From: an uncultured Pseudomonadota bacterium
GTDB lineage: Bacteria; Myxococcota_A; Polyangia; HGW-17
Assembly: GCA_938004375.1 (NCBI GenBank)
Contig: CALKWH010000149.1
Span: 1 to 35,355 of the forward strand
Reading direction: 5' to 3'
DNA: 35,355 nucleotides
The translations under genes and the position numbers were made by a program. Below are positions 6,868 to 14,237 of this stretch, in pieces (the first letter of the stretch is position 1; each line of letters opens with the position of its first letter). The notes beneath the pieces are model-generated. The model was not told where the DNA came from. It saw only the letters and a program-made list of their open reading frames with translations, and did no database searches.

Positions 6868-8214
6868 ATGTCGAAGCCGCCCGATGAACGAATCGAAGAC
6901 TTCACCGAACGCCTGCGCGCCGAATCGGAGGCGGGTCCCGGAAAGGGCTTCGGCCGCTTCACCCGGCTCCTCGGCGGCGGCCTGGGCCTGGCCCGCGCCG
7001 TGGCCAAGGCCGGCAAGACCGGCGAAGAGGGCCCCACCGCGAAGGACCTGGAGAAGATGCAGGCGATCGTCGAGCGCCTGGGGACGCTCAAGGGGCTGCC
7101 GATGAAGTTCGGCCAGATCATGAGCTACCTCGACGTGGAGCTCCCCGAGGAGACCCGCAGCCTGTTGAGCCTGCTGCAGACGCAGTCCCCGGCGACCCCC
7201 TGGGAGAAGGTGGAGGCGACGCTGCGGGACGAGTTGGGCGACCGGGCAGCTGCGCTGCTCACCGGCCTCGACCGGACGCCGACGTCCATCGCATCCATCG
7301 GCCAGGTCCACCGCGCTTGCCTGCCCGACGGCACCGACGTGGCCGTGAAGGTGCGGCACCCCGGCATCGACGAGGCCATCCGCTCGGACTTCCGGTCGGC
7401 CCACGTCGGGATGCTCTTCGCGTCGGCGGTGATGCCGGGCATGGGCGCGACGGCGAAGGACTTCATGGGCGAGCTCGAGGCCCGGCTCATCGAGGAGTGC
7501 GACTATCAACTCGAGGCCCGGCGCCAGGCGCTCTTTGGCGACCTGTTCCGCGACCACCCGCAGATCGTGGTGCCGGCCGTGCACGACAACTTCTGCGGCC
7601 CGCGGGTGCTCACGACCACCTGGGAAGACGGCGCGGCGCTCGACGCCTTCCGCGAGCGCGCCACGCAGGAGCAACTGGACGAAGCGGGCGCCGCCCTGTT
7701 CGACTTCTACATCGGCACGCTCTACCGCCACGGTTTGTTCCACGCCGACCCGCACCCGGGTAACTACCTGTTCCGCAAGGACCGCAAGGTCGTGGTGTTC
7801 GACTACGGCTGCGTCCGGCAGTTCGAGCCCGAGGTCGCCGGCGCGTTCGTGTCCCTCGCCCGCGCGGTGCAGGCCGACGACCGCGGGCGGGTGTGCGCCG
7901 CCCTGCGCGGCCTGGGGGCCGAGCCGTCGAAGAACGACGCCGCCTACGAGCACCTGCGGGGCCTGTTGCGCTCGTTCTTCGGCCCGTTGCTCACGCCGGG
8001 GCCCCACCGCATCGAGGGCCGCCTGGTGTTCGACACCCGCCGCATCATGAAAGACAAGCTGGCGCTGGCCCGCCTGCGGCTCCCGGGCCGCTTGATGTTC
8101 CTGTTCCGCATCCGCTTCGGGCTCTTCGCCGTACTCTCGCGCCTGGGCGCGGTCGCGGACTGGGCGGCGATGGAGCGCGGCTTCGCGGAGCAGTCCGGAC
8201 TGGGGGAGACCTGA
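6868..8214 (+). CDS. ABC1/ADCK/UbiB-family atypical kinase
   Basis: This 448-residue protein has the family hallmarks: the KxGQ motif (Lys80-Phe-Gly-Gln83) that replaces the usual glycine-rich loop, the ATP-contacting lysine in AVKV (Lys161), the catalytic-loop-like HADPHPGN (292-299) and the metal-binding Asp in FDYG (Asp312). ABC1-family members (UbiB, COQ8) are ATPases/kinases linked to isoprenoid quinone synthesis and lipid homeostasis. UbiB itself has C-terminal membrane helices; here only a weakly hydrophobic stretch near the C-terminus (LMFLFRIRFGLFAVL) is seen. No quinone-synthesis gene is adjacent, so naming it ubiB would be unsupported. It has a strong ribosome site and an upstream spacer rich in palindromes shared with the divergent EFR1 gene. 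Confidence 0.9.
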   Translation: MSKPPDERIEDFTERLRAESEAGPGKGFGRFTRLLGGGLGLARAVAKAGKTGEEGPTAKDLEKMQAIVERLGTLKGLPMKFGQIMSYLDVELPEETRSLLSLLQTQSPATPWEKVEATLRDELGDRAAALLTGLDRTPTSIASIGQVHRACLPDGTDVAVKVRHPGIDEAIRSDFRSAHVGMLFASAVMPGMGATAKDFMGELEARLIEECDYQLEARRQALFGDLFRDHPQIVVPAVHDNFCGPRVLTTTWEDGAALDAFRERATQEQLDEAGAALFDFYIGTLYRHGLFHADPHPGNYLFRKDRKVVVFDYGCVRQFEPEVAGAFVSLARAVQADDRGRVCAALRGLGAEPSKNDAAYEHLRGLLRSFFGPLLTPGPHRIEGRLVFDTRRIMKDKLALARLRLPGRLMFLFRIRFGLFAVLSRLGAVADWAAMERGFAEQSGLGET

Positions 8215-8237
8215 GCTCAATCCTCTCCGACGATCAC

Positions 8238-9050
8238 TCATTGTTCGGGGCGCACCATCGGCACGAAGCGCACGGCGTGGGAGCGCTCGGTGGTGATCGC
8301 GCCGTCGGGGCCCTTTCGCAGCATCACCAGGTACTGCAGCCCCTCGCCCACCGGCGCGAGCAGCCGCCCGCCGATGGCGAGCTGGTCCACCAGCGCCTGC
8401 GGAACCTCGGGGGGCGCCGCGGTGAGCAGGATGGCGTCGAAGGGGGCCTGTTCGGGCCAGCCGGCGTACCCATCGGCGCAGCGGGTATGCACGTTGGCGT
8501 ACCCCAGCTCCAACAGGAGCGCGGCGGCCCGGCGCTGGAGCTCGCAGTGGAGCTCCAGGCTGTACACCTGCCCCGCCAGCTCGCCCAGGATGGCCGCCTG
8601 GTAGCCCGAGCCGGTGCCGATCTCGAGGACCTTCTCGTGGGGGCGCGGCGCGAGTTCCTGGGTCATGTACGCCACGATGTACGGCTGGGAGATGGTCTGC
8701 CCCAGCCCGATGGGCAGCGGGTGGTCGTCATAGGCCCCGTCGCGCAGGTCCGCGGGCACGAACCGCTCCCGGGGCACCTTCGCCATCGCCGCGAGCACCC
8801 GCGCGTCGGTGATGTCCCGCGCCTTCAGGTGTCGCTCGATCATGTGCCGCTTCTTCTCTGCCAGGGTCATCGGCTTCTCCTCGGGCTTCGTGGCCGTCAC
8901 GGGGGTTGCGGGCGACATCGCCGGGATCGCGGGATCCGGCCGGCGCTCACCGTCCGATCGTCTGCGCCCCTCGCAGGCCGGCGCGAGGACCACCAGCCCC
9001 GCGGCCAGCGCCATCCAGCTCCAGGTGGGGGTCGGGCTCCGGTGGTGCAT
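8238..9050 (-). CDS. Exported protein-L-isoaspartate O-methyltransferase-like lipoprotein
   Basis: The C-terminal ~210 residues are a typical protein-L-isoaspartyl methyltransferase: 'VPRERFVP', '[11 protein letters not shown]' and the S-adenosylmethionine loop '[13 protein letters not shown]'. The family repairs isomerised aspartates in aged proteins. Unusually, the ATG at 9050 gives a predicted lipoprotein signal peptide (hydrophobic run and LAPAC, Cys26) and a ~40-residue low-complexity spacer before the domain; a TTG at 9089 would lengthen the N-terminus. The 270-residue product would therefore be anchored in the periplasm, where the methyl donor is not expected to be available. An internal methionine after the spacer (about 8850, PMTLAEKK) could instead start a cytoplasmic form. 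Family certain; location inferred. Confidence 0.88.
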   Translation of the reverse strand: MHHRSPTPTWSWMALAAGLVVLAPACEGRRRSDGERRPDPAIPAMSPATPVTATKPEEKPMTLAEKKRHMIERHLKARDITDARVLAAMAKVPRERFVPADLRDGAYDDHPLPIGLGQTISQPYIVAYMTQELAPRPHEKVLEIGTGSGYQAAILGELAGQVYSLELHCELQRRAAALLLELGYANVHTRCADGYAGWPEQAPFDAILLTAAPPEVPQALVDQLAIGGRLLAPVGEGLQYLVMLRKGPDGAITTERSHAVRFVPMVRPEQ

Positions 9051-9089
9051 TTCGACGGCCAGTCTCCCGCCCCCGATGCCGCTTGTCAA

Positions 9090-9130
9090 GACGACGAAAT
9101 TGGCTGACGACGAAATTGGCCTTGTATAAA
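9090..9130 (+). promoter_or_regulatory. Tandem 15-bp repeats and AT-rich promoter-like element upstream of the beta-helix gene
   Basis: GACGACGAAATTGGC occurs twice (9090-9104 and 9106-9120) with a 16-base period. It is followed by TATAAA (9125-9130) in a short AT-rich run. TTGGCT (9100-9105) would be a -35 with a long 19-base spacer, so the exact promoter is uncertain. The duplicated sequence may be an operator. Confidence 0.45.
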
Positions 9131-9192
9131 AATAATAGTTCTTCTACTGTGGATCGCAGCGCGTCCTTCCCGACGCCCGCCCGGAGGTCTTC

Positions 9193-10671
9193 ATGCGGTT
9201 CCTGTTCATCCCCCTGCTGCTGCTCCACTTCGTCGCCGCCTGCGACGATTCGTCCGGCAACGCGAACAACACGAACAACGTCAACAACGCGAACAACGTC
9301 AACAACGCGAACAACGTCAACAACGTCAACAACACGAACAACGTCAACAACGTCAACAACGTCAACAACGTCAACAACGGGACCTGCGTGCCCCTGCCCG
9401 CCGGCGGCTTCCACGTGACCGTGGACGGCTCCCCCGACGGCGACGGCTCTTCCGGCGCGCCCTGGGACCTCGCCACCGCCTGGGTCCAGCCCGCCGCAGT
9501 CGTTCCCGGTTCGACGATCTGGATCCATGGCGGCGTGTACACGGGGGCCTTCGCCAGCACCCTGACCGGCGAAGCGGGCGCACCCATCTTCGTGCGGGTG
9601 TGGCCCGGCGAGACCGCCGTGATCGACGGCGCGAGCGCTGAAGAGGACACCGTCACCCTCGAGGGCGCGTGGACCGAGTACCACGACCTCGAGGTCACCA
9701 ACTCGAACCCCGCGCGCACCGGTGGCCGCCCCGGGACCACCGTCAACGGTCCGAACCTGAAACTGGTCAACTGGCGGGTCCACGACACGGGCGGCGGCGG
9801 CTACTGGACCGGCGCGGTGGACCTCGAGGTGTACGGCTCCCTGATCTACAACAACGGGTACGACGACGACGACCGCGCCCACGGCCACGGCGTGTACTCG
9901 CAGAACCTCACCGGGACCAAGACCTTCGAGGACAACGTCGTGTTCTCCAACTACTCCTTCGGGTTCCACGTCTACACCGAGGGCGGCAGTATCGAGGGCT
10001 TCGAGCTCATCGGCAACGTCTGGTTTCTCAGCGGCCGGGCCGCCGCCGGCACCGACACCCTCAAGGACAACTGCCTCATCGGCGGCCTGCAGCCGGCCTC
10101 GCGCATCATCCTGCGCGAGAACCTGGGCTGGGCGCCGGGCCCCACCCACCGCGGCGTCCAGTTCGGCTATTCCTACGAGCCCAACGGCGACCTCACCCTC
10201 ACCGACAACTACCTGAGCGGGGTCACGAACTTCTCGCGCCCGTGGACCACGCTCACGCTGACCGGCAACACCTTCCTCGGGGACGTAACCGGCGTGGACC
10301 TGGCGGATTTCCCCGGCAACACCCACGTCACCGAACAGCCCGCCGAGAACCACGTATTCGTGCGGCCCAACCGCCACGAGCCCGGCCGCGCCCACGTCGC
10401 GGTCTACAACTGGACGTTCGTCGACACCCAGGACGTGGACCTCTCGGACGTGCTCGCCGTGGGCGACGCCTATGAAATCCGCGACGTCCAGAACTGGGAC
10501 GCGGGGCCGGTCGTCTCGGGCACCTACGACGGCGCCCCGGTGACGCTGCCGCTCACGGGGCTCATCCCCGCGCAGCCGGTGGGCGTCCCCGACGCCATCG
10601 ACGCCTCCGAGCGCACCGACCGCTTCTTCAACGTGTTCGTGGTGCGCCGGCTGGTGAACTGGTGCGAGTGA
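9193..10671 (+). CDS. Asn-linker lipoprotein with right-handed beta-helix passenger
   Basis: An ATG with GGAGGT 4 bases upstream begins a lipoprotein signal peptide ending FVAAC-DDSSG (Cys17). A 40-residue linker of (Val/Ala/Thr)-Asn-Asn triplets follows (23-62). The remaining ~430 residues look like a parallel beta-helix of the pectin-lyase/right-handed type: an opening 'GSTIWIHGGVYTG' with 'GEAGAPIFVRVWPGETAVIDG', then regular short strands and Asn-rich turns (for example 'NNGYDDDDRAHGHGVYSQNL'). Such folds usually bind or cleave polysaccharides, but no catalytic set could be assigned. The protein is presumably attached to the outer membrane with the linker spanning away from it. Its 5' end is built like that of the lipoprotein at 12200. 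Confidence 0.85.
   Translation: MRFLFIPLLLLHFVAACDDSSGNANNTNNVNNANNVNNANNVNNVNNTNNVNNVNNVNNVNNGTCVPLPAGGFHVTVDGSPDGDGSSGAPWDLATAWVQPAAVVPGSTIWIHGGVYTGAFASTLTGEAGAPIFVRVWPGETAVIDGASAEEDTVTLEGAWTEYHDLEVTNSNPARTGGRPGTTVNGPNLKLVNWRVHDTGGGGYWTGAVDLEVYGSLIYNNGYDDDDRAHGHGVYSQNLTGTKTFEDNVVFSNYSFGFHVYTEGGSIEGFELIGNVWFLSGRAAAGTDTLKDNCLIGGLQPASRIILRENLGWAPGPTHRGVQFGYSYEPNGDLTLTDNYLSGVTNFSRPWTTLTLTGNTFLGDVTGVDLADFPGNTHVTEQPAENHVFVRPNRHEPGRAHVAVYNWTFVDTQDVDLSDVLAVGDAYEIRDVQNWDAGPVVSGTYDGAPVTLPLTGLIPAQPVGVPDAIDASERTDRFFNVFVVRRLVNWCE
9259..9378 (+). repeat. (Xaa-Asn-Asn)n coding tandem repeat
   Basis: Thirteen to fourteen near-identical nine-base units (GTC/GCG/ACG-AAC-AAC) in frame within the lipoprotein gene. 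Asparagine is always coded AAC, so the array is repetitive at DNA as well as protein level. Confidence 0.93.
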
Positions 10672-10674
10672 CCG

Positions 10675-11436
10675 TTATTTCAGTACCTGGCGGGACTCGT
10701 AGACGTTCAGGGCGGGCAGCTCGATGGCGGTGAGGAAACCGCCGTGGCCGCAGCCGGTGTCGATGCCGATGACGCTCTTGTAGAAGAAGAGATCGTGGGG
10801 ATCGTCGGGGGTGTACAGCGAGAGCTCCTGGGGTAAAAGATCCGCGGTGGTGTGCCCGAAGACCACGCGCTTGCCCTCGTACTCGGTGAAGAACTCCCGG
10901 CTACGCTGCCACATGACGGGCTTGGGGTCGGCGAGCGCGGACGGGTGGACGAAGCGCCCGTCGACCCTGGGCAGGCCGGCGTGCACGTAGATCGCGTGGG
11001 CGTCCTCGTACCAGGCGGGGAGCGAGGCGAGCCAGTCTCGCACGTCGGCGGGGAAGAAGTCGCCCGCGAACATCGAGACGTACTCCTCCTTCGAGGGGAC
11101 CTCGCCCTCCTTCGGGTGCGGGCCGCCGGTGTAGGACCGCAGGGTGGCCAGCGTGCCGTTGTTCACCGGCAGGATGAACTCGGGCCAGCCCTTCGTGAGC
11201 ACCCGGCGCCAGGCGTCCTCGTGGCTGCCGCGGACCACCACGACCTTCGCGGGCGTCCGGCGGGGTAGCCCGTTGCGAACGAGCTCCACCACCTCCGCGC
11301 TCTGCGGTCCCCGATCGATCAGGTCGCCGATGAACACGATGGTGTCTTCGGCGTCGAGTTTTGGCAGCTGGCGCAGCACCGCCTCGAGGTGTTCGAGGTC
11401 TCCGTGGATGTCTCCCAGAACGAAGGTCCGGTTCAT
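10675..11436 (-). CDS. Calcineurin-type metallophosphatase (PrpE/ApaH-like)
   Basis: This 253-residue cytoplasmic protein carries the metal-binding motifs of the PPP/ApaH superfamily in order: GDIHG (8-12), GDLIDRGP (~37-44), RGSHED, HAGLP and a late FGHT. The third motif is normally GNHE; here the asparagine is replaced by serine, while the histidine and acidic residue are kept. Relatives include protein Ser/Thr phosphatases and diadenosine tetraphosphatases, and the sequence does not decide between them. The start at 11436 has GGAGGAG upstream. It overlaps the stop of the MetH-reactivation-domain gene by 4 bases (ATGA), so the two are translationally coupled. Its end is 3 bases from the convergent beta-helix gene. 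Confidence 0.88.
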   Translation of the reverse strand: MNRTFVLGDIHGDLEHLEAVLRQLPKLDAEDTIVFIGDLIDRGPQSAEVVELVRNGLPRRTPAKVVVVRGSHEDAWRRVLTKGWPEFILPVNNGTLATLRSYTGGPHPKEGEVPSKEEYVSMFAGDFFPADVRDWLASLPAWYEDAHAIYVHAGLPRVDGRFVHPSALADPKPVMWQRSREFFTEYEGKRVVFGHTTADLLPQELSLYTPDDPHDLFFYKSVIGIDTGCGHGGFLTAIELPALNVYESRQVLK

Positions 11437-12068
11437 GTGGTCTCCTCCTTCTCTTCCTCCTGCCAGCCGATCAGGAACACCGTACTCTTGCGTGGCGTCA
11501 GGATGCCGGTGGCCGGGTTTGCCGCGACGAAGTCCACGCCCAGGCGGGTGAGGATGGCGGCGTTCTCGAGGATGGACAGGTCGCCGTAGCCCGGCGAGAA
11601 GCGCCGCGTCCCGGGGCCGTGGGCGGCGCGCAATAAAGTGTCGAGCGCGTCGGTGACCTCCTCGACGGCCTCGGAGCCGAAGGCGTCCAGCAGCACCCCC
11701 GGGAGCGTGCGCCCGGCGTCCAGGTGGGCGGCGATCGCTTCATCCAGCGCCGGTCCCAGCGTGGTGACGCCCAACGTTACGCGCGCGACCCCGGCGAACT
11801 CGGCGGGCAGCACGCCGGAGTATGATCCGACGCCCTTTTGCGGGCGTCTCAACTGGCCGGCTGACGCCGGGTCCGAAGGCGACACGCTCAGCGTGACCCA
11901 GGCGCCCCGGGGGGCGACCAGGCGCGTACCCTCGCGGTAGGCGGCCGCCAATGGCGCGTACATGGGGTCGTCGGCTGGCGGCAGCGCCTTGTGCCCGGCG
12001 CGAAAAGCCACGTCGCGCTTGGACGGCAGGATCGTGGCGGGCTCGGGCGTGAACAGGTGCGCGGACAT
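11433..12068 (-). CDS. Stand-alone methionine synthase (MetH) reactivation-domain protein
   Basis: This 211-residue protein resembles the C-terminal reactivation domain of cobalamin-dependent methionine synthase. Its signature is 'RRFSPGYGDL' (the R-x-x-x-G-Y element that binds S-adenosylmethionine in MetH), followed by 'ANPATGILTPRKS' close to the C-terminus, which matches the 'L-T-x-x-x-x-M-x-P-x-K-S' end of that domain. Stand-alone versions are known in other bacteria, where MetH is split over several genes. The expected role is reductive methylation of an inactive cobalamin cofactor. No other MetH part lies in this window. It is the first gene of a two-gene unit with the phosphatase. The C-terminus is a short acidic run. 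The assignment rests on motif recognition only. Confidence 0.72.
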   Translation of the reverse strand: MSAHLFTPEPATILPSKRDVAFRAGHKALPPADDPMYAPLAAAYREGTRLVAPRGAWVTLSVSPSDPASAGQLRRPQKGVGSYSGVLPAEFAGVARVTLGVTTLGPALDEAIAAHLDAGRTLPGVLLDAFGSEAVEEVTDALDTLLRAAHGPGTRRFSPGYGDLSILENAAILTRLGVDFVAANPATGILTPRKSTVFLIGWQEEEKEETT

Positions 12069-12199
12069 GGCGGCGAATCTACCGCGCCCCCGGGCGGGGG
12101 TCGACGAAAAAATGCGACGCCCACCCCGTGGATCTCCCCGAGTTTCGGGTGTACAAAAGAGGGATTGCCGCGCCGTTCGACGGCGCCCCGAGGTGTGTC

Positions 12200-13339
12200 A
12201 TGCGAACGTTCCTTCCCCCGGTGCTGCTTCCCCTCCTGCTGTTCTTCGCGTGCGACGATTCGACGGGCACGACGAACAACGTCAACAACGTCAACAACGT
12301 CAACAACGTCAACAACGTCAACAACGTCAACAACGCGAACAACGCGAACAACGTCAACAACGTCAACAACGCGAACAACGTCAACAACGTCAACAACACC
12401 AACAACGCGACCTGTGACTACGTGGATCCCCTGGCAGGCATGCCGGCCTTCACCCCGCCTCCCCAGGAGGACTGGAACCACAGCATCATCACCGGGAGCA
12501 CGGTCGCGGCGGGCAGCCCCTATCACATGATCCACGACGAGATGGCCGGCCCGGCCGAGACCATCACCCTTCGCGCGAAGTTCGATTACGGCGCGGTCCT
12601 CCACAAGGACCTGCAGGACGAGTGGGTCGTCTTCTATCTGTGGGGCGGCCAGATGGCGAGCTGGCAGGAGCTGGGGCGCCACCTCACCGACGACGACGGC
12701 ATGATCACGCTCCAGGTCGGTCCGCTGCCCGTGGGGACCTACCTCGTGCGGGCGGTGGTCGCCGGGGACCTGTCCTCGGCCGACGGCTACGTCACGGTGG
12801 TGGACCCCTGCCGCCTGGCCGTGGTGTTCGACATCGACGGCACGCTCACCACCTCGGACGCCGAGGTGATGCAGGACTGGGCGAACTTCTCCACCGCCGA
12901 GATGTACCCCTTCGCCGATCAGGTCGTCGCCCATTACCGCGACCTGGGCTACCAGCTCGTGATGGTCACGGGACGTCCCTACTGGCTCGCCGCCGACACC
13001 CGGGCCTGGCTCGCGGACCGCGGCTTCCCGAACACCTCGGTGCGCTTCACCTCCGACACCGGCACCACCGTGAGCGGCCAGGAGACCCAGGCCTACAAGA
13101 CCGAATACCTGCAGGATCTGATCACCCGCTGCGGGCTGGACCTGATCCGGGCCTACGGCAACGCCACCACCGACATCGGGGCGTACGCCGCCGTGGGCGT
13201 CCCCGGGACCGAGACGTTCATCATCGGAGAAAACGCCGGCGCCGAAGGGACGCAGCCCGTCGTCTGCGAGGGCTGCGGCTACCAGGACCACTACCAGACG
13301 TTCCTCCTGAACGAGGACCTCGCCTGCGGCCTTCCGTAG
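12200..13339 (+). CDS. Asn-linker lipoprotein with lipin-like LNS2 (HAD) domain
   Basis: The ATG at 12200 is chosen over the GTG at 12128 because GAGGTG precedes it and it directly opens a signal peptide (ending FFAC-DDSTG, Cys18). A 44-residue Val/Ala/Thr-Asn-Asn linker follows. A beta-rich region spans about residues 70-200. The C-terminal ~165 residues match the LNS2 domain of lipin/Ned1/Smp2 proteins: DIDGTLT with the catalytic pair Asp211/Asp213, 'MVTGRPYWLA', then 'YKTEYLQDL' and 'YGNATTDIGAY'. LNS2 proteins are Mg-dependent phosphatidate phosphatases or lipid sensors. All catalytic motifs look intact, so an enzyme acting outside the inner membrane on phospholipid or another phosphate ester is plausible. 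The 379-residue protein ends 178 bases before the convergent Fe-S operon. Confidence 0.87.
   Translation: MRTFLPPVLLPLLLFFACDDSTGTTNNVNNVNNVNNVNNVNNVNNANNANNVNNVNNANNVNNVNNTNNATCDYVDPLAGMPAFTPPPQEDWNHSIITGSTVAAGSPYHMIHDEMAGPAETITLRAKFDYGAVLHKDLQDEWVVFYLWGGQMASWQELGRHLTDDDGMITLQVGPLPVGTYLVRAVVAGDLSSADGYVTVVDPCRLAVVFDIDGTLTTSDAEVMQDWANFSTAEMYPFADQVVAHYRDLGYQLVMVTGRPYWLAADTRAWLADRGFPNTSVRFTSDTGTTVSGQETQAYKTEYLQDLITRCGLDLIRAYGNATTDIGAYAAVGVPGTETFIIGENAGAEGTQPVVCEGCGYQDHYQTFLLNEDLACGLP
12275..12406 (+). repeat. (Xaa-Asn-Asn)n coding tandem repeat
   Basis: About fourteen nine-base units, mainly GTC-AAC-AAC with interspersed GCG and ACC units, in the linker of the LNS2 lipoprotein. Its first six units are identical to each other. 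Confidence 0.93.
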
Positions 13340-13357
13340 TCTCTTCAATTCCATCTT

Positions 13358-13422
13358 ACCCGCAATGCGGGTTGACGGATTGTAGCCCCGGGTTGGGCCG
13401 CGATAAGCGGTCCTACCCGGGG
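13358..13422. terminator. Two hairpins between convergent genes (possible bidirectional terminator)
   Basis: ACCCGC-AAT-GCGGGT at 13358-13372 is followed by a larger stem at 13386-13422: CCCCGGGT/ACCCGGGG, one T-T mismatch, GG/CC, a G-T wobble, CCGC/GCGG and loop GATAA. The spacer 13340-13516 lies between two convergent genes and contains no gene. Neither stem is followed by a clear U-tract, so factor-independent termination is uncertain; a dispersed palindromic repeat is the alternative. Confidence 0.45.
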
Positions 13423-13516
13423 AAAACATCAAAAGAAAGAGAATCTCCCAGACTTCTTTTGGGCACCCTGCCGGGGTTTATGACGTTGTTGCGGGAATCG
13501 ACCGGACGCTCGCGGG

Positions 13517-14236
13517 CTATTTGCGGCAGTCGGCGCAGATCTTGAAGTAATCGCCGGGCATGTCCGCCCACTTCTTGAAGCGCAGGACCTGGAAGTTCGG
13601 CATGAACGGATAGCCGCAGACCTCGCACTTGCGCATGGGCAGCTCGCGGTCCCACTTCACGATCTTGCGGGTCTCGGCGTTCTGCTCCATCTTGATGCAG
13701 TCCATCGGGCAGACGTAGACGCAGGCACCGCAGCCGATGCAGTCCTCCGGGCTCTCGAGGAAGGGGCCGCCCACGTCCAGCTCGGTGCCGCGGTTGGTGA
13801 AGAAGATGGCTTTCGCGCCGACGACCTCTTCGCAGACCCGGGCGCACAGGCCGCACAGGATGCAGTCCTCCTTCATCTCGGGGAAGCGCGGGGCGAGGCG
13901 GGCGTCGCTCTCCTTGGCCAGCTTTTCGAGCTCGGGGTTCCCGGGCACGCGGGCCATGAGCAGCTCGAGCACGCTCTTGCGGTTCTTGTGGACGCGCTCG
14001 GAGTCGGTCTCGACGACCATGCCGGGCTCGGCCACCAGGGTGCAGGAGGAGGTGATCTTCTTCGGGCCGTTGTTCATCGAGAACTCGACCAGGCACATGC
14101 GGCAGGCGCCCGTGGGCTCCACGGCGGGGTGATGGCACAGGGTGGGGATGTGGATGCCCTCGCGGGTGGCGAGGTCCAGGATGGTCTCGCCGTCGCGGGC
14201 TTCGACCTTCTTGCCGTTGAGAGTGATTTCTACCAT
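13517..14236 (-). CDS. HoxU/NuoG-N-terminal-like Fe-S subunit
   Basis: The 239-residue protein begins with a plant-type [2Fe-2S] domain (CHHPAVEPTGACRMCLVEF, then SSC). Two [4Fe-4S] motifs follow at about residues 130-190 (CILCGLCARVC and CIGCGACVYVCP). This is the layout of HoxU and of the N-terminal part of NuoG or HydA. The His/Cys motif that normally follows 'VLELL' in this family (H-x3-C-x2-C) is absent. The last 40 residues instead carry CEVC, 26 residues, then CADC, which looks like an added zinc-ribbon or rubredoxin-like knob. It probably passes electrons between ferredoxin or the oxidoreductase and the flavin subunit. It starts one base after the NuoF-like stop codon and is the last gene of the operon. 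Confidence 0.87.
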   Translation of the reverse strand: MVEITLNGKKVEARDGETILDLATREGIHIPTLCHHPAVEPTGACRMCLVEFSMNNGPKKITSSCTLVAEPGMVVETDSERVHKNRKSVLELLMARVPGNPELEKLAKESDARLAPRFPEMKEDCILCGLCARVCEEVVGAKAIFFTNRGTELDVGGPFLESPEDCIGCGACVYVCPMDCIKMEQNAETRKIVKWDRELPMRKCEVCGYPFMPNFQVLRFKKWADMPGDYFKICADCRK

Positions 14237-14237
14237 G

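Noticed and set aside
9259..9378. Could the short tandem repeats be a CRISPR array?
   Set aside because: The unit is nine bases with no spacers and is in frame within a coding gene; no cas gene is present.
8947..10395. 482-codon minus-strand frame across the beta-helix gene.
   Set aside because: Same reason: antisense of a high-GC repeat-containing gene, with no recognisable domain or ribosome site.
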